Shown piece after piece: positions 1 to 9,234 of a stretch of 23,838 bases of DNA (its first letter is position 1; each line of letters opens with the position of its first letter). The stretch comes from Azolla pinnata (Eukaryota; Streptophyta; Polypodiopsida; Salviniales; Salviniaceae), in NCBI GenBank assembly GCA_037176905.1, contig JBBBWG010006847.1, forward strand, positions 2,099-25,936, written 5' to 3'. The position numbers and the translations under genes are program-made. The notes below the pieces were generated by a model. The model searched no databases and was not told the origin of the DNA. It saw nothing but the letters and a program-made list of their open reading frames with translations.

Positions 1-627
1 TCAATGGTATAGAAATTGTAGCAAGCATTGTTGTTAGACATTATAAATATTATAATAATAAAATCATATACTTATAACTATGATTATAGCAATATAACCT
101 TGAAGAGAAGTCAAGGTATATAATACTATCATTGTATATAGCCTTGTGTAATAGTTATCCTTTTTAGGTAAATTGATATTATAAGCATTAAATTAGCCAA
201 AGATGAATTCCGCTCGATTTTTTCATGATATTTACAGTTGTTAACATATACTGTTAACATCAAATTTTTTTAATGACTTTTGCTTAAATGACTTTTTATC
301 CTTCAAATACATGTTCATACTTACACTTCCAAATAACATATATAGTTGGTTGATGGTTCTCTCTATAACTTCGTGAAACTTGCAAATCATGATAACAATA
401 TATGATTAGTCATTATAAATTCATACATTTATATATTATACCAATTAAAGATATGAAAAATATGTTAAAGAGAAAGCCGAATTAATTACTCAAATAAGAT
501 TATAATGGTTGATATAAAAATGATCTAATATTTTTTATAGATAATTGTCCTGCCTCATCCAAGTACCATGCAAAGGGAGTCAAAGGTACTTAGCTTGTTC
601 AATGCAGACATTGTGTATAGACTAATA
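1..627. other. AT-rich intergenic DNA, no gene seen
   Basis: This stretch is strongly AT-rich and has stop codons in all frames. I see no exon with protein-like content, no RNA gene and no clear element ends. Confidence 0.6.
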
Positions 628-1290
628 TTATTACATAAAACTTGAAGTAGTGTTATGTACTTTCATTGATTATGTTATTTAGAATGTGTAGGCCTATTTA
701 ATAAAAGATAAAAGACAACTAATATTCTTAGGTTTTCAAGAAAACTAATGGTATGTGACGCGTCAAAAATTTTACATTGATTGAAATTTAAAATTCAAAA
801 TACTTAAATCTAAGAACACGGGAGAACATACTTGTATAGCATTATAAAACTTGTGGTAGTGTCATATATTTTCATTGATAATCTTATTTAGAAGGTATAC
901 GTCTATTTAATAAAAATAAAAGATGAAATTGATATTTATAGCCTTAAGACTCTAAAAATCAATTGATTGTATAGTGTTTGAATTTGATTGAAATTTAAAT
1001 GTGTCAAAATTGATTGTAATTTGTCAAAATTTTAAATTGATTGAAATTTAAAGTGTTTAAATTTGAAAATAAAAGAGAGTACAATTGTATAGTGTTTGTT
1101 ATAAAACTTATGGTGATCTTATGTATTTTTATTGATGATGTTACTTGGAAGTTGCAAATCTATTTAATAAGGATAAAAGACGAAAATGATTTGCCTTCCA
1201 AGAAAGTCAATGATTTGTAATGTGTTGAAATTTGAGGTACTTAAATCTGAGAATAAAAGAGAGTATAAAATAGTGTTACCAAACAAGTGA
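628..1290 (+). repeat. Three diverged tandem copies, about 210-257 bp each
   Basis: Three consecutive copies share the same order of words: ATAAAACTTG-like anchors at 635, 844 and 1101, then TTTCATTGAT-like, then CTATTTAATAA, then GATAAAAGA, then TGAAATTTAAA or a close variant, then ACTTAAATCTGAGAA. The first spacing is 209 bp. The second is 257 bp because the middle copy carries an extra internal duplication of a GATTGAAATTTAAA segment. Copies differ by many substitutions, so the duplication is old. No coding potential is visible. Confidence 0.75.
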
Positions 1291-2482
1291 ATCAAACAAT
1301 TTAAAAATCTATCCAACTGTTATTGGATATAGGCTCTACTCTACCATACACATGATCACAATTTTGCCAAATAGACCTCTAAGCTTCAAGATCACACGCG
1401 AACTTTGAATTGTTGGATGCTCCAGCTACAAAATCAAATGTGAGATCTTGGATGCTTGCTTGTGTTCGAAAGACGTATCCCCATGGTCTGACCATTTATG
1501 GTCTCCTTCTCCTTTACTTGGTTTATATGCTGCTTGTTGATCGAGATTCAAGTGAGATTGTCAAATGTGACTAGCTGTTGTAGCTGAAATTCAGCTCAAG
1601 TTCAATGCAGCACATGCTTGAGATAAAGATCATGCATTAAGGCCTAACGAATTTGGAACGACTTAATATGCTATCTAATTGAAGTGATGAATTTCCTCAA
1701 ACCCCCTATCCAAACTATGGGCATACCATCGAGATTTCTCACCCCATATTCCAACCCAACAACTATATCGGATATCAGGCCCGTTAAAACAGCCATGAGT
1801 GGCCAATTGAAGTGGTTTTCTTCTCAACAGAACTGCCAAGTGCATGACGGGAAGAATCCCAGACGTCAAGCCTATGGAAGCATCTTCTTTTCCAAAACTC
1901 TTACATGGACGAGGCGTTGCCACGATGCTCTAGTGGGCGGGCATTATACGGGCGGAGATGCCCGTATGGTGAGGCCATGGGCCACGAGTCGATCGGCGGA
2001 GGTAATGAAGTGGATAGGGTACCTCATTAGCGGACGTCGATGGGTATGAAAGGCCATGTCTAACTGATGGGGGTGGGGGGGGGGGTGCATTTCGACGGTC
2101 AAAATGCGCGCGTGCATGGGCTCCGCCAAATCTAGCTAGCCATGGTCTAAAGGCTATATAGGTAGGGATATAGCACTACTAACTACGGTGGGGACACTGG
2201 AAATCGATGTAGGCTAGGAGCGCCATGCGGGGGCACCCCCCATGAGTCCGAACAATATGTCCTGTGCTTCTAACGGGCAAAAGGGTGCTTCCAGAGTCCC
2301 TGCATGGTCATGGGTCAACAGTCGGGGGGGTGGGGATTGGGTCACCATGCGTCAGGCCGCGATTGGATCCATGGTACGGTTCGTCGCCTGATTTAGCGAG
2401 CGTTCTTGGAGGTGAAAGATGGACAAGCCCCTTGCTAGGGGTACCCGAAAGGGCTCTATCAATGGAACTTACGGATCGAATC

Positions 2483-2485
<3 letters not shown>
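1291..2485. other. Intergenic DNA, no gene recognised
   Basis: Base composition rises in GC from about 1.7 kb onward. Open frames exist on both strands at 1675-2129, the longest 121 codons, but none resembles a known family and they overlap one another. A G-rich run lies near 2069-2083. This may be distal upstream DNA of the BOP-like gene. Confidence 0.5.

Positions 2486-2527
<42 letters not shown>
2486..2527. repeat. (AG)21 microsatellite
   Basis: An uninterrupted AG dinucleotide run, about 0.8 kb upstream of the BOP-like start codon. GA runs of this kind are known binding sites for plant BBR/BPC GAGA-factors; whether this one is used is unknown. Confidence 0.95.
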
Positions 2528-2529
<2 letters not shown>

Positions 2530-3039
2530 TTCTTTGACATGGTCTTAAGGGCGGAAAGGAAAATGCACCATGTACCTCGTGTCTTGAGCTCGATCCATAT
2601 GGGATTCAGGGCTCAGGGTTCAGGGTTTACGAATATGGTTTGTGACGCCATCACGCGTCAGATCGGCTCTGCATGCAAATCGTAGGGGTTGGGTTTGTAC
2701 GTCGAACGTCTGCAAGCCACGTCTGATGTAGGCACGGCATCTTGTCAAGCCTGGGTGACGCATTTTGACCCAAGATGCATGCAAGTTGCAAAGCGCCCGA
2801 CCGGGTAGACCAAGCACCAATGGACACTATTCACACACATTGGCTAGGTCTATGGGGCGAGGCACGGCCAGAGGAGGGCGCGACAACTTCCTGTGCTATG
2901 GACGGCGCCCGTAGCGTCATCGTGGCAATCGGGGCATCGACCAAATCGCTCTCAATCGGAAGGTATGCGTGTATGCATTGTCTAGATGGGCTCAGGGGGC
3001 TCACCGCCCATTAGGCTCCATTGGTTGTTGTCCACACCT
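2528..3039. other. Upstream DNA of the BOP-like gene, no gene seen
   Basis: GC-rich sequence with only short unrecognised open frames. A degenerate telomere-like stretch of three TTCAGGG or CTCAGGG heptamers sits at 2605-2625. No core promoter can be assigned with confidence here. Confidence 0.45.
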
Positions 3040-3323
3040 TGGCTATAAGTCTATACCATGCCACCATGCGCGGCTTGCCTGCCCATCGGCGACAACCCGC
3101 GCTTTTTCCCCGCCCGAGAATATCCCATCCCCATGGGCTTAGATATTAAGCCCCGGGATGCTTCCGGGAAGCAGGAGGCAGGCAGAGGACACGATCGCTT
3201 GTCTGTGCGGTGGGCGGGCACACACCGCCCGAAAGTTGTCCGGCCATCCGGCCATTCTATATCTCCTCGAGACCCCGCGATTCCGCCCCGGGGACACCCT
3301 CCTCCCAGAGGTTACCTACCCTC
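3040..3323 (+). promoter_or_regulatory. Probable core promoter and 5' leader of the BOP-like gene
   Basis: A TATA-like GGCTATAAG lies at about 3041-3049, some 275 bp before the chosen start codon, in otherwise GC-rich DNA. ATGs at 3058 and 3210 lie between it and the start. The 3058 frame stays open to 3381 and so would overlap the true start out of frame. The 3210 ATG is in frame with the CDS and would add 38 residues. The transcription start is not visible, so which of these ATGs is in the mRNA is inference. Confidence 0.35.
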
Positions 3324-4835
3324 ATGGACATTGCGCATGCGAATGACCCCGATTCCGCCCCCTCCCAGACCTTGGCCCTAGACTGTCTCAACCTCTTCTA
3401 CCTCGCCAACTCCTCCTCCTCCTCCTCCTCCTCCTCCACTTCTTCTTCTTCTTCTTCTTCGCCTTCTTCGTTTAGCGATGTCGTCTTCCTCGTGGACGGC
3501 AAGCATGTCCACGCCCACCGGTGCATCCTCGCCGCCCGTAGCACCTTCTTCCGGATGGTCTTCTCGTCCTCGTCCTCGTCCTCGTCCCCGCCCGAACGCA
3601 CTGCAGCACGGCCATCCAACAACAAGCATGCTCAAGCGGATCGGTGCGGCTTGCCGCTGCGCGTCCCCGTCACGGTCGTGCGGCACGATGCTTTCGTGGC
3701 CGTGCTCCGCTTCCTCTACAGCGGCCGGCTCATCCTCGAGCCCCCGGGCGGCGGCGGATTGTCGGCGGCGGGTGGGATCGACAGCCGTAGATCGGCGCTC
3801 GTGGACGTCGCGCTCGAAGCGCTGCACGCCGCGAATTTCTTCGGGATCCGCCAGCTCTCCCTCGTAGTTCAGGTACCGATTCCGAAACCGAAGCTCCTAC
3901 GAATCCCGAGCCCCGGATTGATTCGTAGCCCCGGATTGATTCGTAGCCCCGGATTGATTCGTAGCCCCGGATTGATTCGTAGCCCCGGATTCCGCGCCGT
4001 TCCCCCCCGTTGTCGTTGACGACGCTAAACGCTTTGCTTGTCTCGCGTGCATGTGCGCGTGCGCGAAACAACGGCGCAGAAACACCTGGGGAGCGTGCTG
4101 GGCGAGCTCCCCGTGCACGACGTGATGCGCGTGCTCGTGGCGGCGTCGAAGAAGCAGCTGGGGCACGAGCACAACCGGCATCTGTGGGAGGCGTGCTCGC
4201 GGGCGGTGGCGGGGTCGGGGCTGGGGACGGCGACGCTGAGGCGGCACCTGCCGCTGGAGGTAGCGGCGGCGATCGAGGGAATGAGGGCGAGGTCGGGGAT
4301 GCGAGGGGGGGTCGGCGGGGAGGCGGTGAAGAAGAGGGCGTGGGCGGGGAGGAGCCATGGCGGAGCGAGCTCGGGAGGTAGCGTGAGCGGCGTGGAGGAT
4401 GAGGAGGGCGACGAGGAGGATGCGAATAGTGCAAGTGATGGTGGAGATGGAGATGGAGATGGAGATGGAGATGGAAGGGAGGAAGGGGCGAAGATCGCGA
4501 TGGCGAGGAGGAGGAGGAGGAGGCGGTGGAGGAGGATGAGGCAGGCCCTGGAGGGCATGGACGTGGAGCTGGTGCGGATGATGGTGATGGGGGAGGGGCT
4601 GCAGCTCGACGAGGCGCACGCGCTGCGCTACGCGGTGGAGCGGCGGCTCGGCCGCGCCGTCGTCAAGCCGCTGCTCGAGATGGGCGCGCTCGACGTCGAC
4701 CACCCGGGCCCCGACGGGCGGACGCCGCTGCAGCTCGCGTGCGAAATGGCCGACCCCGAGATGGTGTCGCTGCTCCTCGACCACCACGCGTCGCCCGTGA
4801 GGAGGTCGATGACCCGCGAGGGCCCGGGCCCGTCC

Positions 4836-4882
<47 letters not shown>

Positions 4883-4918
4883 GTCGTCGTCATTGTCATT
4901 GTCGTCGTCGTCGTCGTT

Positions 4919-4952
<34 letters not shown>

Positions 4953-5660
4953 GACGGCCCCCGGGTCTTGCCGTCCGCCCTCGAGATCGTGCAATCCAAG
5001 CTCTCCGACGCCATGTCCCGCTACCGCCCCGACAATTCCCCCGGCGACGGCGGCGGCGGCGGCGGCGGCGGCGAGTCCGTGCGGAAGCTCAGGTTGTGCT
5101 TGGAGCTCTTACAATCCGCAGCGCAAGTCGCGCTCTCCGGCAATCACCGCGTGCCGCGCCATGCCGATGAAGACGAAGACGAAGACGAAGATGAAGATGA
5201 GGAGGATGAGGATGAGGATGAAGTCCTGGAGCTCGATGAAGATGATGAAGTAGACGATCCGGTGGCAAGGCCAAGTGAGCTGCTCCGCGACGACGCATCG
5301 CGCCCAAACTTGTCTTGTGCCAATGCCGAAGGCGCGGCCGCCACCGCAGCCGTGGGCAACACTTTTGCTACGTGTCGCGTCCTCCACCATCTCGGCACTA
5401 CTACTACTACTACCGGTTCTATCGCTCCTGCCGCCCCTCCGCCTGCTGCTGCTGCTACTTCGGTCACGACCCCGTATCGTGTTCACACCCATCACAACGA
5501 CCCTGGCCATGCCGTGGGCGCCCATCTCGCTCCCTTCCCCACATTCCGCCCATGCCACAGCCCCGACATCGGTCCCATCATCCTCGACACCACCACGATC
5601 GTCACCGGTCCGAACGGCCTCTTATACCCTCGTGTTCACACCAATCCGCAGTATGAATAA
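3324..5660 (+). CDS. BOP: BLADE-ON-PETIOLE/NOOT-type BTB-ankyrin transcriptional co-regulator (NPR1-like family)
   Basis: Coding join 3324-3872 and 4080-5660, 709 residues, phase-0 intron. Family members act in nucleus and cytoplasm with TGA-class bZIP factors and CUL3 to set organ boundaries and proximal-distal leaf pattern. Seen: a BTB core at residues 50-181 (FSDVVFLVDGKHVHAHRCIL, then RFLYSGRL and VDVALEALHAANFFGI). The post-BTB helices follow the splice (KHLGSVLGELPVHDVMRVLV, LWEACSRAVAGSGL, HLPLEVAAAIE). The ankyrin region starts near residue 336 (MRQALEGMDVELVRMMVMGE, GRTPLQLACEMADPEMVSLL) and KLRLCLELLQSAA is at 519-531. The usual length is about 450-520; the excess is low-complexity runs of Ser (30-49, 81-88, about 434-474), Gly-Asp, Gly, and Asp/Glu (about 546-576). 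The C2HC zinc-finger cysteines and histidine expected around 141-160 are absent. The 3324 start is chosen because family proteins begin about 10-20 residues before the conserved LxLDxLNL helix. MVMGEG separates it from NPR1-NPR4. Confidence 0.9.
3873..4079 (+). other. BOP: BOP-like intron 1, containing an 18-bp tandem repeat (3911-3991)
   Basis: The donor is CAG|GTACCG and the acceptor GCGCAG|AAACAC, placed where BOP genes normally split (just before the KQLASMVEKA-like segment). Inside, CCCCGGATTGATTCGTAG occurs four times plus a 9-bp partial copy, nearly without change. The first six repeat bases recur upstream. CTACGAATC at 3897-3905 is the reverse complement of GATTCGTAG in the repeat, so the intron can fold. 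The intron is only 207 bp and is in frame with exon 1 up to a stop at 4017-4019. Confidence 0.85.
4836..4952 (+). repeat. TCG/TCA/TTG trinucleotide tract coding for poly-Ser in the ankyrin region
   Basis: About 39 codons of mostly TCG, broken by a few TTG (Leu) and TCA, encode a Ser tract with scattered Leu. It sits between the LLLDHHASP ankyrin segment and the KLRLCLELL segment, where other BOP proteins have a short loop (NVRTVDGVTPLDI-like). Almost all codons are the same, so it is a young microsatellite-type expansion rather than selected serine codons. Confidence 0.9.
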
Positions 5661-7120
5661 TCCCATCCGCTCGTTTGTTCCCGACTGTCGCGGACAGACA
5701 GCGTAGAGAGGGCTACGCTTGAGCTCTTGTATTATAGTCAAGTGTCCGAATCTTGACACGACATTTGTCATGTCCGTGGCAGCAGCTTCGACCCTCGATG
5801 TTTCCCATCCATGTAATATGGCATAGCTTCCATCAACTCTTGGCTTAACAACTACAGTATATGTTGGGATAGCATCTTTCCACAATGGAACAGTACACCT
5901 ATTCACTACCATCCGTACAGATTGGATAGGGTATATATAGGCTCATTTATTTGTGTGTGGTGCCGTACAGGGCAGCATGCTTGGGAGAGCAAGGGGATTA
6001 CAGTTGTCGCCTTCCAGGCTCCAGCAAGCACTTTGGAGTCGACGTTTTCCGCCGCAGTTTGGTAAAACTTTCCAGCTTCCGATGGCGATACCGAATCGAA
6101 AGAGGACGAGGATCTTGATGATTTCCTGTCACGGACGCAAAAGCTGACGACACCTGTAGGACAAGGGGCAATCGACCAACAGACATAAATCCAAGGCAAT
6201 CTGTGTTCTATTAAAGAGCATCATCATCCTGTGGTCTGCAATTTGTTTTTGACTAGGCTCTACTCTGGCATACCTCATCTCATCATACAAAACCATCCAA
6301 AAACCATGAGAGTCTTTGGAGCCCTGGTGCTATGCACACCACTGATAACTCTTCTAGTGCACGACTCAGGGATGAATGAAGCGTGTGGTTTCGGCAACAC
6401 CTACTTGTTTCGATTATGTCCGTTTGGATCCATCCTGATGAGATCCGAACGCTTCATGCGACTAACCGACTTGATGATGTGGGGCATTGTCAAGCTTCAG
6501 GCGTCGGGCATCGCTACAGCTTGTGCTCAAAATCTAAGTTCGACCAAACCGGATCCACGACACTGTAGGAGAGCGATGACGCGGGTCATTAGTTTGAGCC
6601 TGCTCAATGACATCTAGGTCGTGCTTATCTCGTCGGGGTCCATTGCTATATATCTTTCACCTACATTATCAACGACAGCATCTTTGCCACCCTACATGGC
6701 CCCCTCCCCCCGCATCGCTTAAGCTCCATTATCTCCTTAACATAGGCTTTGATCCCGAGGGGTGCATTGAATCTTTCCACAACTCGAGCCCGTCCATCTC
6801 CTTCAAAATTCAAGAAGAGGAAACAAAAAGCTCGACTTCAGCTCCAGAGGCCTTGAAACTTGTCCGCAAGCGCCGCACAATGTTCATCGCCCGTGCTTGG
6901 GCACATGCAAAAAGCATCACCGTAGCATCGCCTATGACTCTCGGATTGCCGTCTTCGTTAATGAATCTCGGCGTGCCATAAGCTCACATCGTTCGTATGT
7001 CATCAGCACCATCATCTTCTCTAGGATTTCCACATCATCTTCCATCACCCACCTACCTTGTTCAAAGTGTTGGGTCATCCACAACTACTTTGCTCCTGAT
7101 GAAAAGATTTATAAAGATTA
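5661..7120. other. 3' flank of the BOP-like gene and unassigned intergenic DNA
   Basis: Two small hairpins lie directly after the stop: CTGTC-GCG-GACAG at 5685-5697, and AGCGTAG/CTACGCT with a six-base loop at 5700-5719. No AATAAA could be assigned to the transcript. Several short open frames exist: one on the minus strand at 5622-5912, one on the plus strand at 6078-6188 with an acidic SDGDTESKEDEDLDDFLSRT stretch, and one at 6306-6617 with a hydrophobic N-terminus. None matches a family I recognise. Confidence 0.4.
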
Positions 7121-8074
7121 AACTGATGTTGGGCATTGAGAAATATGCACCAAACTGACATTGCGCCTTGAGGAAGAATCTGCGTATGCATTGACCTGAT
7201 ATCAGGCCTTGAGAAAGAAACTGTATATACATTCACCTGATATTGGACCTTGAGAAAGAATCTGCATTTTCATTCACGGATGCTGGGACTTGAGGAAGAA
7301 TCTGCGTTTGCATTCACATGATAATGGGCCTTCAGAGGAAAAATCTGCATTTGCATTCATCTGATGTTGGGCCTTACAGGAAATTTTTCCTGCATTTGCA
7401 TGAAACTGATGTTGGGCCCTGAGAAAGAATCTGCATATGCCTTCATCTGAATAGTGGGCTTTGAGAAAGAATCTGCGTTTGCATTCACCTGATATTAGGG
7501 TCTTGAGGGAGAATCTGCATATGCATTTGCCTGATATTGGGCACTGAGAAAGAATCTGCATTTGCATTCACCTGATACTGGGCCTCAGAATAAGCATTAT
7601 GGATTTTGAGAAAGAGTCTGAATAAGCATTATGAACTTTGAGAAAGAATCTGGATAAGCAATAATCTGGTATGGACCTTGAGAAAGAATCTGCATCTGTA
7701 TCGAACTGATATGAGCCTTGAAGAAGGACTCTGCATATGCATTACAGCTTAGACTGATACTGGCCTTGAGAAATAATCTGCATATGCTTTAAACTGATAC
7801 TGGCCTTGAGAAATAATCTGCATATGCTTTAAACTGATACTGGCTTTGAGAAAGAATCTGCATTTGCATTAACTGATATTAACTGAGCCTTGAGAAAGAG
7901 TCTGCATGTGTATTAAACTGATCATTGGACCTTGACAAAGAAATCAGCATATGCATTAAACTGATATTGGGCCTTGAGAAGAATCTACATATGCATTGAA
8001 TTGATATTGCACATTTGGCAAGAATCTGCATATGCATTGGGAAAGAATCTGCATACGCATTAAACCGAGATGGG
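7121..8074. repeat. Degenerate minisatellite array, about 23 units of 40-46 bp
   Basis: The unit reads approximately ACTGATATTGGGCCTTGAGA followed by AAGAATCTGCATATGCATTA. Units start, for example, at 7121, 7753, 7793 and 7833. The last three are exactly 40 bp apart, and the first two of these are virtually identical, while neighbours are strongly diverged. Two units near 7590-7670 are shortened to about 31 bp. The array ends in a half unit near 8040-8070. Minus-strand open frames show a loose 14-residue periodicity, but unit length is not constant, so I read this as non-coding. Confidence 0.9.
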
Positions 8075-8319
8075 AACACCCATACTGACAAGAGACAAAC
8101 TTTTCCTTTCCTAACAACTGTTTGAATCAGCCTTGGATGCAAGCCCAGTATTGCAAGATGGAGCATTTCAGATATCATTTCCATGTTCAGGAGAAACACG
8201 CAAAGCAAATTCGCCGAATCGATACAGGAAAGGTACACGTTACTAGGAAAATGATGGCAGCAATGCTTTTTTTATTTGAAAGCAAGTTATTGGAAGTGAA
8301 TCGTTAACTTCTTGTCAGA

Positions 8320-8421
8320 TTGGGTATCTAGCATGGTTTTAGCCTTTTGTTTCCGCATATTGGGTATCTGCCATGTTTTTAGCCTTTTGTTTCCACATAC
8401 TGGGCATCTAGCTATGTAACC
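8320..8421. repeat. 40-bp tandem repeat, 2.5 copies
   Basis: Copies start at 8320, 8360 and 8400 (partial). Shared words are TTGGGTATCT, then TTTTAGCCTTTTGTTTCC, then CATA. Copies one and two differ at only a few positions. The unit is not obviously the same sequence as the nearby 41-bp array, though the period is almost equal. Confidence 0.9.
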
Positions 8422-9234
8422 AAGCACCATCGTGCTTGGATTGTTGTCAACATCAATCACTCGTGCGATCATGATAATCTACTATCCCTTCCATCTTTTA
8501 CATCAGCCTGGGAGGGAAAGAAGAGACATGCAACTTTTTAAAAGTTGCTGCACAGGGTAGATCCTCTTTCTGCAAATTGCTGTAGCAACTCACATACTCT
8601 TATGTATGACTAGAAGCAGGTCGGTGTACACACACTCTCCATGCATGGAAATACTTTTTATCAATCAAATGTCACTGCGATAGCCAATCACACCGGAAAG
8701 AAGCAAAATGCCACTGTCAGAAAGTCTACTGTTTTTGGTGACACATAAAAATGCTGCTCATACCAACTGCTGCCAGTTTTAAGAGAGAATGCTCCAACCA
8801 GAAGGCTCCTATGAGGTCGGGTACACATCAATGATGACATCTACAAACCCTTTATGCCCAATACAGGGCATACCAGGTGCAAGAGGTCTCTTGTCACACA
8901 ACAAACTACGTACACAAACACTTGTTAAAGAAGCTGATACTTTTCTAACATTCACCGTGCAATTCATAACAAAGTGAACACAATGTTGCCAAACATACAT
9001 TAAACCTGGACTTAGATATTTAGAATGGTTGCCTCAATCTGTCATGTATATATATATATCATGAATCCAAGTTTCTGCGTGGTTTTGAATTTCAATAATA
9101 AGATATTGGGTGAAAATAAACAGGGAAGTGGGAAACAAAAAAAGTTCAAGACATATGCCTGGAAGGATCTCTTCAATCGTTCAAATTTCAACTTAGAATT
9201 ACAGCATTAAAGAGAGGAGAACTACTATATTTAA
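8422..9234. other. Intergenic DNA and 3' flank of the VHA-e gene
   Basis: No gene is recognised. A perfect 9-bp palindrome with a single central base lies at 8530-8548 (GCAACTTTT-T-AAAAGTTGC). The right part should hold the 3' UTR of the minus-strand VHA-e gene; no canonical AATAAA was found on that strand close to the stop. Confidence 0.45.

Noticed and set aside
1675-2129. Overlapping open frames on both strands
   Set aside because: They overlap each other, have no domain or signal, and the region shows no splice or start context beyond chance.
3378-4787. Long minus-strand and alternative plus-strand open frames over the BOP-like gene
   Set aside because: They consist of Arg, Pro, Asp or Val runs that mirror the simple repeats and GC-rich codons of the real gene; none has a recognisable domain.
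7121-8074. CRISPR-like array
   Set aside because: Plant nuclear context; there are no unique spacers between constant repeats, and the whole unit is repeated and decayed.
7274-8238. Minus-strand open frames with 14-residue periodic CKRRFFLKA-like peptides
   Set aside because: The period comes from the 41-bp array. Unit length is often not a multiple of three, and the frames break between units.
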